From positions 2,600,295 to 2,664,294 of the forward strand of contig NZ_CP168006.1 of NCBI RefSeq assembly GCF_041521385.1: DNA of 64,000 nt, in the 5' to 3' direction. The DNA comes from Alcaligenes faecalis (lineage in GTDB: Bacteria > Pseudomonadota > Gammaproteobacteria > Burkholderiales > Burkholderiaceae_B). The notes under the pieces were generated by a model. The model was given only the letters and a program-made list of their open reading frames with translations. It made no database searches and was not told the DNA's origin. The position numbers and the translations under genes were made by a program. Shown one piece after another: positions 1 through 9,269 of this stretch. Within the stretch, counting starts at the first letter, position 1, and each line of letters opens with the position of its first letter.

Positions 1-1
1 G

Positions 2-1006
2 CGGGACTCCATGAGTGTACGGCGTTTGCTGCGTGCGGCGCCGGCTGTCCCGGATCACACCCCGACCAATCGCGTGTATGAGCTCTTTCAAAGCCGTCCT
101 GATGTGAGCGCGGTGGCTTTGTTGCGGGGCGACAGGCCGACGGGGATCTTGCGTCGTAGTCAGCTTTACGATCAGTTGGCACGTCCTTATCACCGCGAGC
201 TGTATGGCAACAAGCCATGTTCCTTGTTTATTGAAACGCCGCCATTGATTGTGGACTGTGATACCAGTTTGCTGGAGCTGGGCACCTTGATGACGCAGGG
301 TGAGGGCGAGGCATTGAGCGATGGGTTCATCATTACGGGGGCGGATGAGTATTTGGGCTTGGGCTCCAGTGTGGAACTGATGCGTGAAATTACGCAGATT
401 CAGATCATGACGGCCCGCTATGCCAACCCACTGACGCAATTGCCGGGCAATGTGCCTATTGATGAGCATATTGAGGGCCTGCTGCGTAATCGTCAGAGCT
501 TTGCCGTATGTTACGCAGACCTGGACCATTTCAAACCCTATAACGACTTGTACGGTTATCGCAAAGGAGATGAGTTACTGCGTTCTATGGCAGAGCTCTT
601 TACTCGATATGCCGTTGCTCGCATGGATTTTGTCGGCCATGTGGGGGGAGATGACTTTATTCTGGTGTTTACCAGCCCGGACTGGGCTGTGCGCTGCCAA
701 GGTATTTTGGACGAGCTGGAGAAAGAACTGGAGTCCTTGTATCGAATGGAGCACCGGCAAGCAGGCGGTTACTTGGCTGAAAACCGCCAGGGCGTGCTGG
801 TGTTTCACCCGCTTGTGAGCCTGTCTTTAGGTGTTGTGACGGTTGATGAGCCCGATTTGTATTCGGGCTCTTTAATTGCAGAGCTGGCGACCTCCGCCAA
901 GGCGCAGGCCAAACGCGTGCAGGGCAACGCCTTGTTTGTGGAGCGTCGGCGACCAGACAATACATTGCAGCAGGGCTGTTACAGTCGCGCTACGATGTTG
1001 CAGTAG
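2..1006 (+). CDS. GGDEF-domain protein, 3' part (5' end outside window)
   Basis: C-terminal part of a putative diguanylate cyclase-type signalling protein. The frame stays open to the left edge, so the Met codon at 11 is probably internal. About the first 125 residues after it resemble a CBS-pair region. A GGDEF domain follows: the entry motif PLTQLPGN lies near residue 140 and the active-site loop reads GGDDF at 212-216, an acceptable variant of GGDEF, so cyclase activity is possible. Many family members carry an EAL domain ahead of the CBS pair, and one could lie upstream of the window. The gene converges on rpe with a 55-bp gap holding a GC-rich dyad (about 1030-1050) without a T-run. Confidence 0.85.
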   Translation, partial: RDSMSVRRLLRAAPAVPDHTPTNRVYELFQSRPDVSAVALLRGDRPTGILRRSQLYDQLARPYHRELYGNKPCSLFIETPPLIVDCDTSLLELGTLMTQGEGEALSDGFIITGADEYLGLGSSVELMREITQIQIMTARYANPLTQLPGNVPIDEHIEGLLRNRQSFAVCYADLDHFKPYNDLYGYRKGDELLRSMAELFTRYAVARMDFVGHVGGDDFILVFTSPDWAVRCQGILDELEKELESLYRMEHRQAGGYLAENRQGVLVFHPLVSLSLGVVTVDEPDLYSGSLIAELATSAKAQAKRVQGNALFVERRRPDNTLQQGCYSRATMLQ

Positions 1007-1061
1007 ATGAGGCAGCAAGGGTTTGCCGCGGCCCTGCCTGTTGGCGGGCCGGATACCGTAC

Positions 1062-1757
1062 TTAAGCTTGTTCTGCCAAAGCGATTTGAGCACGCATGTC
1101 GCGAATGACCTGAGCATAGTCAGGCTGGCCAAAAATAGCCGAACCGGCCACAAAGGTATCGGCACCGGCAGCACGAATGGCGCCGATATTGTCCACTTTC
1201 ACGCCACCATCAATTTGCAGCAGAATGGGCTGGCCGCCTTCTGCGGTCCAGGCATCAATGCGGGCGCGGGCCTGACGCAGCTTGTCCATGGCACTGGGAA
1301 TGAAGGCCTGGCCACCAAAGCCGGGGTTCACGGACATCAGCAAGACCAGGTCCAGCTTGTCCATCAAGTGATCCATCCAGTTCAGCGGGGTGGCCGGGTT
1401 GAATACCAGGCCGGCCTTACAGCCGTGGTCACGGATCAGCGATAGGGTGCGATCCACGTGGCGCGAGGCTTCGGGGTGAAAACTGATGTAATCGGCACCG
1501 GCTTTGGCAAATTCGGGGATCAGTGCGTCTACGGGTTCCACCATCAGGTGTACGTCGATGGGGGCGGTGGTGTGGGGGCGCAGCGCGGCACAGACCATGG
1601 GACCGAAAGTCAGGTTCGGTACAAAGTGGTTGTCCATGATGTCGCAATGAACCCAGTCGGCGCCGGCGGCAATGACATTGCGGACTTCTTCTCCCAGGCG
1701 GGCGAAGTCAGCCGATAAAATACTGGGAGCGATACGTGTGGTGCTGGCTTGGGACAT
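1062..1757 (-). CDS. rpe: Ribulose-phosphate 3-epimerase
   Basis: Interconverts ribulose-5-phosphate and xylulose-5-phosphate in the pentose phosphate and Calvin pathways; cytosolic. The 231-residue length is standard. Family hallmarks are all present: [13 protein letters not shown] at the N-terminus, the metal/catalytic block [21 protein letters not shown], the phosphate loop [10 protein letters not shown] and the late DGGV. The ATG at 1757 leaves a normal N-terminus. It is divergently arranged with apaG, and the short shared intergenic region must hold both promoters. Confidence 0.97.
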   Translation of the reverse strand: MSQASTTRIAPSILSADFARLGEEVRNVIAAGADWVHCDIMDNHFVPNLTFGPMVCAALRPHTTAPIDVHLMVEPVDALIPEFAKAGADYISFHPEASRHVDRTLSLIRDHGCKAGLVFNPATPLNWMDHLMDKLDLVLLMSVNPGFGGQAFIPSAMDKLRQARARIDAWTAEGGQPILLQIDGGVKVDNIGAIRAAGADTFVAGSAIFGQPDYAQVIRDMRAQIALAEQA

Positions 1758-1874
1758 AATAGGTGCCGTAAAGATTAGACATCACGAAAATCGTGGCCGT
1801 ATGTCATCATTATAGTTTCAAGCGGGGGGCTGTGCAGCGCCCCGTATTTGTACAGCCGTAACCTGGAATCCATC

Positions 1875-2249
1875 ATGAAGCCTGACGATATTGAGGTGCA
1901 AATCACGCCCCAGTACCTGCCTGAGCAATCCGAACCCGAGAGCAATCAATACGTTTTTGCCTATACCGTACGGATTACCAACAATGGACAGCAGACGGCC
2001 CAGATTATCAGTCGTCACTGGATCATTACAGACGACAATCAGCAGGTTCAGGAAGTGCGTGGCCTGGGCGTTGTGGGCCAACAGCCGGTGCTGGCTCCAG
2101 GCGAGACCTTTGAGTACACCAGTGGCTGTCCCCTGAATACACCGTTTGGCACCATGCGTGGCAGCTATCAATGTGTGGGTGAAAATGGTGTGCCTTTTGA
2201 GGTTCTCATTCAGGAGTTCATCCTTTCCTCCCCCCGTACCTTGCACTAA
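1875..2249 (+). CDS. apaG: ApaG family protein (Co2+/Mg2+ efflux protein ApaG)
   Basis: A 124-residue single-domain beta-sandwich protein, the typical size for ApaG. The family is linked genetically to Co2+ resistance and Mg2+ efflux, and its biochemical role is unsettled. Recognisable blocks are YVFAYTVRITNNG, ISRHWIITD, VRGLGVVGQQP and FEYTSGCPL. I chose the ATG at 1875 because the upstream TTG at 1848 would add nine residues absent from the family. mltA begins 15 bp after the stop, so the two are probably co-transcribed. Confidence 0.93.
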   Translation: MKPDDIEVQITPQYLPEQSEPESNQYVFAYTVRITNNGQQTAQIISRHWIITDDNQQVQEVRGLGVVGQQPVLAPGETFEYTSGCPLNTPFGTMRGSYQCVGENGVPFEVLIQEFILSSPRTLH

Positions 2250-2264
2250 GGGCCAAACCCAGCC

Positions 2265-3560
2265 ATGAAGTTAATTTATTGCGTGCCAGCCGTACTGCTG
2301 GCATTAAGCGCCTGTTCAAGCACGCCTGTGGATCAGGGCTCTTCGTCAACGGCTCCGGGCACCGCAGACAGTGGTTCTGATATCGCCTTGCAGCCTTTGC
2401 AGGTGCCGTCCTTGTCGGCTCTGCCGGACACCCCGGCGCGAACACTGGCGGGGCGCTACCAGGCGGTGAACTGGTCCACCTTGCCGGGTTGGCAGGCAGA
2501 TTCGTTGGATCACGTCTGGAAAGGCTTTATCAATAATTGCAAAGGCTTGATGCGCCCGGTCAGCGGCTCGCTGGCCATGCCTGCGCGTGCCAATCCCCGT
2601 GCCTGGCAACCCGTGTGTCAGGCAGCGGCGTCGGCAGGTCTGAATGCCGACACCACAGACACAGCCGCTGTGCGTGATTTCCTGCAGCAGCAACTACAGC
2701 CCTGGCGTTTGCTGACTGGCGATGGCAAGGTGGCTCAGAATACGGTCACGGGTTATTACGAGCCGTTGCTCAAGGCCTCGCGTACACGTAGCTCCAGCTA
2801 TCAATGGCCGCTTTTCGCTGCACCGGATGATTTGTTGACGATTGATCTGGGTAGCTTGTATCCCGAGCTGGCTGGCAAGCGTATTCGCGGCAAGCAAGTG
2901 GGTAAACGCATTGTGCCTTACGACACACGCGAGCAGATTGTCTCCAGGCAGGATCGGCAGCCGCCCGTGATCGTGTATGCAGAAGATCCGGTAGAGGGCT
3001 TTTTCTTGCAGATCCAAGGCTCGGGTCGTGCGGTCTTGCCCGATGGCAGCGCCGTGCGACTGGCTTATGCCGATCATAACGGTCGTCCCTATGCGTCGGT
3101 GGGCCAATGGTTGGCCAAGCAAGGTGAGATGCCTTTGGCGCAAACCTCCATGCAAAACATCAAAGCCTGGGCCAAGCGCAACCCGCATCGCGTTCAGGAA
3201 ATGATGAATGTCAATACGGCCATGGTGTTCTTCCGTGAAGAGGCTATTGTGGACCCGGAACTGGGGCCTAAAGGCGCCTATGGCATTCCCTTGATTGGTC
3301 TACGCTCCGTTGCCGTTGACCCTACTTATGTGCCGTTGGGCACACCGGTGTACCTGGCCACTTCGCAGCCTGCCACTAAGCAGCCTTTGCAGCGGCTGGT
3401 CTTTGCCCAGGACACGGGGGCGGCCATCAAGGGACCGGCACGTACCGACTTGTACTGGGGAACGGGAGATCAGGCTGGTGCGCAGGCCGGGCGCATGAAG
3501 CAGCAAGGTCAAATGTGGCTGTTGTGGCCACGTCAGGCAGGAGCACCGAGCGCACGATGA
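2265..3560 (+). CDS. mltA: Membrane-bound lytic murein transglycosylase A
   Basis: Outer-membrane lipoprotein (431 residues) that cleaves peptidoglycan glycan strands to 1,6-anhydro-muropeptides. A lipobox LSAC places the lipidated Cys at residue 17, and the following serines rather than Asp suggest outer-membrane sorting. MltA-type blocks GYYEPLL, VEGFFLQIQGSGR and the C-terminal QDTGAAIKGPARTDLYWG, carrying the catalytic Asp region, are present. The last codons overlap the next start (ATGA at 3557-3560), indicating translational coupling to the monooxygenase. Confidence 0.96.
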   Translation: MKLIYCVPAVLLALSACSSTPVDQGSSSTAPGTADSGSDIALQPLQVPSLSALPDTPARTLAGRYQAVNWSTLPGWQADSLDHVWKGFINNCKGLMRPVSGSLAMPARANPRAWQPVCQAAASAGLNADTTDTAAVRDFLQQQLQPWRLLTGDGKVAQNTVTGYYEPLLKASRTRSSSYQWPLFAAPDDLLTIDLGSLYPELAGKRIRGKQVGKRIVPYDTREQIVSRQDRQPPVIVYAEDPVEGFFLQIQGSGRAVLPDGSAVRLAYADHNGRPYASVGQWLAKQGEMPLAQTSMQNIKAWAKRNPHRVQEMMNVNTAMVFFREEAIVDPELGPKGAYGIPLIGLRSVAVDPTYVPLGTPVYLATSQPATKQPLQRLVFAQDTGAAIKGPARTDLYWGTGDQAGAQAGRMKQQGQMWLLWPRQAGAPSAR

Positions 3561-4750
3561 GCAAAGAACGGATTGTGGTGTGTGGCGGGGCCTTGGCCGG
3601 GATGGCCAGTGCCCTGGGTTTACGCAAGGCGGGGTTTGATGTCAGCATCTTGTCGCCCGCTTACAAGCCTATGGCGCTGGCGGCGGGACAATATCACCCC
3701 CGTGTCTATGCCGTCTCAGTTGCCAGCCAGAACTTTCTGGCGCAGTTGGGTGCCTGGAACTTGATGTCGACCCAGCGTATTTCGCCGGTGCAAGCCATGG
3801 AAGTCCATGGTGATGGCGGTGCTTGCCTGAATTTGCATGCCTGGCAGGATGCGCAGGATTATTTGGCCTGGATCGTTGAATCCGGCCAGATGGAGCAGGC
3901 ACTGTATCAGGCGCTGCAAGTGTTTGGTGTGCCCTGGATTGAAGACCGCTTTGAGCGTCTGGAAGGCCATACCATCGTTACCGCCGGGCAAAAGCGTATC
4001 AGTGCCGATTTGTTTGTGGGTGCCGATGGTGCTCGGTCTGGCCTGCGCTCTGCTGCCGGTATTGAGCATCAGGGGCGTGAGTATGGGGACGCTGGTTTGG
4101 TGGCTCACTTCAACGTAGAGCGATCGCACCAGCAAGTCGCCCTGCAGTGGTTTACCGGCGATTCGATTCTGGCCCTGTTGCCTATACCGGATGTGGATGG
4201 CAAAGCGCAAGTTTCCATGGTCTGGTCCGTGCCGCAAGCACAGGCAGACAAGGTACTGGCTATGCCTTCAGATGAGCAGGCGCAGTATCTGCAAAACAGT
4301 GTGTTCTCCCTATCCAATGGCCGTTTGGGGCAGCTCAGTTTGCGCAGTCCTGTATATGGTTTCCCTTTGACTTTTGAGCGTAGCGGCCTGGTGTCGCCCG
4401 GCGTGGCCTTGGTCGGTGATGCGGCGCATCGCGTGCATCCCTTGGCCGGTCAGGGCTTGAATCTGGGCCTGGGCGATATCGAGGCCCTGATCAAGGTTTT
4501 GTCCGAGCGCGGTCCGCATTATTCGGTTGGGGATATGCGTGTGCTCAATCGCTACAAGCGCGCTCGCGCTGAGCCGATTGCGGCCATGCGGGCTGCCACG
4601 GATGGCTTGTACCGTCTGTTTGCAGCGCCGGGAGCACCGGCCTCCATGTTGCGCAATGCCGGCATGCAAGTGGTAGACCGCCTGCCTTGGGTTAAACGTC
4701 GTCTGATTGCGCATGCGGCTGGAATCAAGCCAGGCGCACTTTTGTTCTAA
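3557..4750 (+). CDS. UbiH/VisC-type FAD-dependent monooxygenase
   Basis: Aromatic-ring hydroxylase of the UbiH/UbiF/COQ6 family (397 residues), probably acting in ubiquinone synthesis. An N-terminal dinucleotide-binding loop (VVCGGALAGMASALGLRKAG) binds FAD, and the second FAD motif reads VALVGDAAHRVHPLAGQGLN. The ATG at 3557 is chosen because it overlaps the mltA stop and gives a proper Rossmann start; an upstream in-frame start at 3515 would lie well inside mltA. The exact ring position hydroxylated (UbiH, UbiF or UbiI) cannot be decided from sequence alone. Confidence 0.9.
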   Translation: MSKERIVVCGGALAGMASALGLRKAGFDVSILSPAYKPMALAAGQYHPRVYAVSVASQNFLAQLGAWNLMSTQRISPVQAMEVHGDGGACLNLHAWQDAQDYLAWIVESGQMEQALYQALQVFGVPWIEDRFERLEGHTIVTAGQKRISADLFVGADGARSGLRSAAGIEHQGREYGDAGLVAHFNVERSHQQVALQWFTGDSILALLPIPDVDGKAQVSMVWSVPQAQADKVLAMPSDEQAQYLQNSVFSLSNGRLGQLSLRSPVYGFPLTFERSGLVSPGVALVGDAAHRVHPLAGQGLNLGLGDIEALIKVLSERGPHYSVGDMRVLNRYKRARAEPIAAMRAATDGLYRLFAAPGAPASMLRNAGMQVVDRLPWVKRRLIAHAAGIKPGALLF

Positions 4751-4789
4751 GGCCGCTAGAGTCTTGTTGATTAGCAAAGGAAGTACATC

Positions 4790-5521
4790 ATGATGTTGCA
4801 TCTTCGTTCTGTCTTGGCCCTGGCGCTTTGGTCGCTGTGCGGCCTGGTCCAGGCGGCCAGCCCCAGCAAAATAGACGCTCGGTTCGAGGCCACACGCCAG
4901 GCGTTTGAAGCCGTTTTCCCGGGTGTGACGGTGGATGGCATTCGCGCCACACCGTTTCCCAATCTGCTGGAAGTGGAGGTCGGCGGAACCTTGCTTTATA
5001 CCGATCCACAGGCCAACTTCGTAATGCAGGGGTCTTTATTGGATAGTAAAAACCGAATTGATTTGACCGAGCAGCGCATGCAGGAGCTCAGCCGTGTTTC
5101 ACTGAATGACTTACCACTGGATAAGGCCATTAAGTTGGTGAAAGGCGATGGTAGTCGCCACATGGTGATTTTTGAAGATCCCAATTGTGGTTATTGCAAA
5201 CGTCTGCATACAACGTTGCAGGAGATCGACAATGTTACGGTTTATAGCCTGATGTTCCCCATTCTGGGCCCCGATAGCCGCCGGAAAGCCGAGGATATCT
5301 GGTGCGCACAGAACCCAGCTAAAACCTTGAGTGAGTGGATGGGGGATGGGGTCCGGCCCGAGAAAGCCTCGTGTGAGCATCCCTTGGATCAGATACAGGC
5401 TGCTGGGCAGAAGCTGCGCATTCGAGCCACACCAGCGATTTATTTTGCCGATGGCAGTCGTGTGGATGGTTGGTTACCCGCTGCCCAGTTGCAGTCGCGC
5501 TTGGACGCTGCTGCCCAGTAA
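4790..5521 (+). CDS. DsbC/DsbG-type periplasmic thiol:disulfide isomerase
   Basis: Periplasmic disulfide isomerase (243 residues). Signal peptide about residues 1-22 (hydrophobic core LALALWSLCGLVQA), then a DsbC-type N-terminal dimerisation domain and a thioredoxin-fold domain whose active site is CGYC (Cys133, Cys136). Two further Cys residues (in IWCAQ and ASCEHP) match the structural disulfide of DsbC. It ends in a textbook terminator at 5549-5572. Two adjacent ATG codons (4790, 4793) are equally plausible starts. Confidence 0.93.
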   Translation: MMLHLRSVLALALWSLCGLVQAASPSKIDARFEATRQAFEAVFPGVTVDGIRATPFPNLLEVEVGGTLLYTDPQANFVMQGSLLDSKNRIDLTEQRMQELSRVSLNDLPLDKAIKLVKGDGSRHMVIFEDPNCGYCKRLHTTLQEIDNVTVYSLMFPILGPDSRRKAEDIWCAQNPAKTLSEWMGDGVRPEKASCEHPLDQIQAAGQKLRIRATPAIYFADGSRVDGWLPAAQLQSRLDAAAQ

Positions 5522-5548
5522 GTATTCTGGCTGGTCTTGAGCTAGAGC

Positions 5549-5572
5549 AACCCGCTTTCGAGCGGGTTTTTT
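5549..5572 (+). terminator. Rho-independent terminator after dsbC-like gene
   Basis: Perfect hairpin AACCCGCT-TTCG-AGCGGGTT with an exceptionally stable TTCG loop, followed by a run of T. It closes the apaG-mltA-ubiH-dsbC group. Confidence 0.93.
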
Positions 5573-5833
5573 ATGCCCGTGTGTTATGAAAACTATAATT
5601 ATTTGCTCTGTGGGTATTTTAAAAAAACAGTATTGGAAAATAATCCTGATCACTTTCAGAGGGTAAGACGGGCATTGTTTTGAAGACAAAAAATTTCAAA
5701 AGCCACATTTGACCATTCTTTACTTTGTGCTCTGTACCCTAGAAGTGATAATTCCAACTATTGATAAAAAATAGTATTGTCGGCCTGCGCTTGGTTCATC
5801 GCTGCACTGACAATAATTAAATAGTAGGCGCTT
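5573..5833. other. AT-rich intergenic region
   Basis: About 260 bp, distinctly more AT-rich than the flanks and without a credible reading frame. It contains a small dyad ACTATT-N7-AATAGT (5757-5775), which could be an operator or promoter element for the regulator that starts at 5834. Nothing else is recognisable. Confidence 0.5.
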
Positions 5834-7450
5834 ATGGAACATGCACGCTGCGTGTTGATCGTTTTGGAAGAAGGCGAGGGCTTGCATTACTGGCAGGAGC
5901 AATTGCGGGTTTTCGGTACCAAGACAAGCGTTGTCAGATCCTTGGAGCAGGTAGCCGAGGCACGCCTGAGTCAGGCTGATTTGTTGCTGTTCCCCGTCGA
6001 GGCGGGCTACGTGCCGTTAATGGTGGCCAAATTGCGCAATGACTTCGGCTCTTTGGGCGTTGTGGCCGTTCAGTCCGGTTTGTCTGCCAGTGCGCGAGTA
6101 CAACTGTTGCTGACGGGGGCAGATGCCTGTCTGGCTTTGGATGTGCAAGCTCCCGAGCTGATGGCCTGGTGTCATGCTGTGCGCCGCCGGAATGTTTATG
6201 CGGCTGTGGATGCCTCCCAGGCCGCGCACGAGACTCAGGATCATAGCGGGCAGCAGGAATGGGTCTTGCGAGACAAGGGCTGGACGCTGGTGGCTCCCAA
6301 TGGTGTCGGCCTGGAGCTGACGCATAGCGAGCGTCAATTAATGGATGCATTTATACGGCATGCCGATGCCCGTTTCAGCCGTGAAGACCTGATGCGCGAC
6401 AAGGGATTGGCTGCCAGCGACAGCCGTGCCGTGGATTCTTTGATCAGCCGTTTGCGCCGCAAGGCCAGCCAGGCGGGTGTGGCCTTGCCGATCAAGTCGG
6501 TGCATGGCTGGGGCTATACCTTTACGGGTAAATTAACCGCCCAGCAAGAGCCGCAAGATACCGAAATTATGGAGTTTTACGCCCCGCGAATCGAGCAAGA
6601 AGCGGCCCAGCCTACGCAGATGGAGCTGCTGCGTGCCTTGGAAACGCTGGATGTGCTCGATCTCCAGGCCAGCGAAGCACTGTCTTTTTCTTATCAGTTG
6701 CGTGTGTCCACGAGTACGGGTCAGTACAGTGGTGTGGATGCTCAGGTGTTCTGGACAGCGCCTACCGGCCTGCGTTTGTCCTCGGATCTGGTGCTGCGTC
6801 ATATGCCGGACTTGATTCGCCGCCAGGCTTTGTGTGAATGGATGCTGCGCACCTTGATGGCCGATGTGCGTCGTTGGTGGCAGGAGTATTCGCTGCGTGC
6901 CAGCCATATTGGCCTGAAACTGCCTGTCGATATGCTGCTTCCCATCTATAAGCACATGCCTGCTATGTTGCGTCAGTTTGAATTGCAGCCTTGCTGCGTG
7001 GAGCTGGATTTGTTCAGCGACGAGGAGCTGGAAGAAACGCCGGAACTGTTCCAGGCCCTGCAGTTCCTGAAGGAGCAGGACTTTCAGGTCTGGCTGACGA
7101 GTACTGATATTGAAAACAACAGGCTCAACCGTTTGCGCGGCTGGCCGATCCGTGGCGTTAAGCTGGAGGCGGAGGTCATTCAGCGCGCATGCCGTGAGCC
7201 CACGTTCAAGGCTTTGCTGGAGACCGGATGCCATTTGCTGAGCGAGCAAGGTTTTGAGGTTGTCATTAAAGGTGTAGATAACCTGGAGCAGCGTGATCTG
7301 GCTTTGGGGCTGGAGTTGGGGCATTATCAGGGCCGTTTGACCTCGGAGCTAATGTCCGAAGACGGTTTCTTGCTGACGCTAGCCAGCAGTGAGCCTTCTT
7401 TTGCCCAAGGTCACGAAGCCTCCCGACGCTTGAGCGGGAGTGTTTTGTAA
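5834..7450 (+). CDS. Pseudo-receiver / winged-helix / degenerate EAL regulator
   Basis: A 538-residue three-part protein. Residues 1-120 fold like a response-regulator receiver, but the phospho-acceptor position is lost (LLLFPVEAG has no Asp) and the conserved Lys region is absent. Residues about 142-232 are an OmpR/PhoB-type DNA-binding domain (LTHSERQLMDAFIRH, then SRAVDSLISRLRRK and the wing SVHGWGYTF). Residues about 260-520 resemble an EAL phosphodiesterase fold, but the signature Glu-Ala-Leu is replaced by QVFW and the C-terminal GYxxxKP-type block by YQGRLTSEL. I infer a c-di-GMP-insensitive, non-phosphorylated transcription factor; EAL catalysis is very unlikely. Confidence 0.75.
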   Translation: MEHARCVLIVLEEGEGLHYWQEQLRVFGTKTSVVRSLEQVAEARLSQADLLLFPVEAGYVPLMVAKLRNDFGSLGVVAVQSGLSASARVQLLLTGADACLALDVQAPELMAWCHAVRRRNVYAAVDASQAAHETQDHSGQQEWVLRDKGWTLVAPNGVGLELTHSERQLMDAFIRHADARFSREDLMRDKGLAASDSRAVDSLISRLRRKASQAGVALPIKSVHGWGYTFTGKLTAQQEPQDTEIMEFYAPRIEQEAAQPTQMELLRALETLDVLDLQASEALSFSYQLRVSTSTGQYSGVDAQVFWTAPTGLRLSSDLVLRHMPDLIRRQALCEWMLRTLMADVRRWWQEYSLRASHIGLKLPVDMLLPIYKHMPAMLRQFELQPCCVELDLFSDEELEETPELFQALQFLKEQDFQVWLTSTDIENNRLNRLRGWPIRGVKLEAEVIQRACREPTFKALLETGCHLLSEQGFEVVIKGVDNLEQRDLALGLELGHYQGRLTSELMSEDGFLLTLASSEPSFAQGHEASRRLSGSVL

Positions 7451-7489
7451 GCTGCCTTAGTATTAATTATCTCTATGTGTAACTTTGCT

Positions 7490-7516
7490 TAAGTATTTTA
7501 AGCCCGAGGCCGTTAC
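7490..7516 (+). promoter_or_regulatory. Candidate sigma-28 (FliA) promoter of the chemoreceptor gene
   Basis: TAAGTATT, an 11-base spacer, then GCCGTTAC. The second block matches the FliA consensus GCCGATAA at 6 of 8 positions and the spacing is exact; the first block is weaker (5 of 8 to TAAAGTTT). Its position ahead of a methyl-accepting chemotaxis gene supports the call. Confidence 0.45.
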
Positions 7517-7545
7517 CCAGCTTGTTCGATGGGGCCCCCTGGCAG

Positions 7546-7573
7546 GCCGACCGCTTTGACACGGTCGGCTTTT
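7546..7573 (+). terminator. Hairpin in front of the chemoreceptor gene
   Basis: GCCGACC, a 10-base loop, GGTCGGC and then TTTT. It could be the terminator of the regulator gene ending at 7450, or a 5'-leader hairpin if the candidate FliA promoter upstream of it is real. The T-run is short, which favours weak termination. Confidence 0.5.
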
Positions 7574-7613
7574 GCATACCTGGGACCTGTCTTTTCAGCG
7601 TTGCTCGGGGAAT

Positions 7614-9161
7614 ATGATGCGTTTGGGTTTGAAACAGAAATTGTGGTTACCATTGATCTTGGGCTTGACGGCTTTGGCGGCGGTTTTTGCGTTTGTGAAC
7701 TATCAGCTCTATCAGGCACAGATGCAAGAGCGAAAAAGTAGTTTGCAGCATATCGTCAATATTGCCGTAAACATTACGCAGGACTACCAGCAACTGGTCA
7801 GCAAAGGCGTCCTTAGCAAGGACGAGGCGCAAAAACAGGCACTGCAACGCATCGGCAGTATCCGCTTTGGACAGGAAGGTTACGTGTCGGTGTTATCCAC
7901 TGACGTCGTGTCCATTATGAACCCCACCCGACCGGATCTCGATGGTCAGGACGTCAGCGCCGTGGTCGATAGTAATGGCGTACACCCTTTTGCCGAAATG
8001 AGCCGTATTGCTCGTGATGATGGCGAAGGGTTTCTGGAGTACCACTGGCCCAAACTTACCGACAAGAGTAATGCTCCCAAACTGGCCTATGGTAAAGGGG
8101 TGGCCCAGTGGGACTGGGTGCTGACCTCGGGTGTGTATATCGACAATATCAAGGCCAGTTTTCAGAGCAACCTGCTGAGCTCCTCGGTGGTGTTTTTGTT
8201 GATTATTGTGTTGGTGTCGGCAGTTACCGTGTTTCTTGCGCGGCAGATTCTTGCTGAGCTGGGTGCTGAACCCACCGTTTTGCATGGCGCTGCCCAAGCC
8301 ATTGCTGATGGTGACTTGCGGGTTGCTCATTCTCTGCGTTCGATTCCAGACAATAGCGTGATGGCGTCCCTCGAGCAGATGCGTTTGAAGTTGAATGACG
8401 TTATGCACACCTTGCAGCACAGCAGCGCAGTGATTGCAGACGATACCTCGCAACTGTCCGTGGGCAATCTGGAGCTGTCCAGTCGCACCACTCAACAGGC
8501 TGCGGCCTTGCAGGAAACAGCGTCGGCCATGGAAGAGATGACGGGCACAGTGCGCATGAGCGAAGAAAATGCCATGCGAGCCGAGGAGGTCTCCAGCCAA
8601 GTGCAGAAAACCGCTCAGCATGGTGGTCAGATGGTCAGTGAGCTGGTGGATCGCATGGATGCGATTCGTGACTCCAGCAGCAAGGTGGCAGACATTACGA
8701 CGGTGATTAACTCGATTGCTTTCCAGACCAATATTCTGGCCTTGAATGCGGCTGTGGAAGCAGCACGGGCCGGTGAGCAAGGTCGAGGCTTTGCAGTGGT
8801 AGCCGGTGAAGTGCGTGCCTTGGCGCAGCGCACCACGGCCTCTGCTCAGGAGATTGCTCAATTGGTGGAGGCGTCTTCCGACAGTACTCGGGAAGGGGCG
8901 AAGTTGATGGGACAGGTGGGCGAGGTGATCGACGAGATGGTCACTGGCAGTTCGCAAGTGATGACGATTGTGCATGAGATTGCCGCTTCTACCCGTGAGC
9001 AAACGATTGGTATCGAGCAAATTAATGTGGCCGTTGGGCAGTTGGATTCAGCCACCCAACAAAACGCGGAGATGGTGAATCAGGTGGCACACACCTCCAG
9101 CGAGTTGCAGGACCAGGTGCAAGAGCTGGATCGTTTGATTCAGGCTTTCCGCCTGGAGTGA
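7614..9161 (+). CDS. Methyl-accepting chemotaxis protein with sCache_2 sensor
   Basis: Transmembrane chemoreceptor (516 residues from the ATG at 7614). Transmembrane helix about 5-27, a periplasmic single-Cache domain (blocks [55 protein letters not shown]), a second helix about 185-205, a HAMP linker and a long cytoplasmic methyl-accepting coiled coil. The hairpin tip [37 protein letters not shown] binds CheA/CheW. This Cache class often senses small carboxylates, but the ligand here is unknown. The upstream start at 7572 lies in the leader hairpin and is rejected in favour of the ATG preceded by a GGGG stretch. Confidence 0.93.
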   Translation: MMRLGLKQKLWLPLILGLTALAAVFAFVNYQLYQAQMQERKSSLQHIVNIAVNITQDYQQLVSKGVLSKDEAQKQALQRIGSIRFGQEGYVSVLSTDVVSIMNPTRPDLDGQDVSAVVDSNGVHPFAEMSRIARDDGEGFLEYHWPKLTDKSNAPKLAYGKGVAQWDWVLTSGVYIDNIKASFQSNLLSSSVVFLLIIVLVSAVTVFLARQILAELGAEPTVLHGAAQAIADGDLRVAHSLRSIPDNSVMASLEQMRLKLNDVMHTLQHSSAVIADDTSQLSVGNLELSSRTTQQAAALQETASAMEEMTGTVRMSEENAMRAEEVSSQVQKTAQHGGQMVSELVDRMDAIRDSSSKVADITTVINSIAFQTNILALNAAVEAARAGEQGRGFAVVAGEVRALAQRTTASAQEIAQLVEASSDSTREGAKLMGQVGEVIDEMVTGSSQVMTIVHEIAASTREQTIGIEQINVAVGQLDSATQQNAEMVNQVAHTSSELQDQVQELDRLIQAFRLE

Positions 9162-9269
9162 TAAATGGCGATATCTCGCATTAGCCAAGGGGGCGCTGAT
9201 TATTTTTGATCGTATACTGCTTCTTGGTACTGGGATTGTCCTGCGGCAAACCGGCGTTTAGGAGGATGT

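Noticed and set aside
1030..1050. GGCCCTGCC-TGTT-GGCGGGCC dyad between the convergent GGDEF and rpe genes as a terminator.
   Set aside because: The stem is imperfect and there is no T-run on either side; left unassigned.
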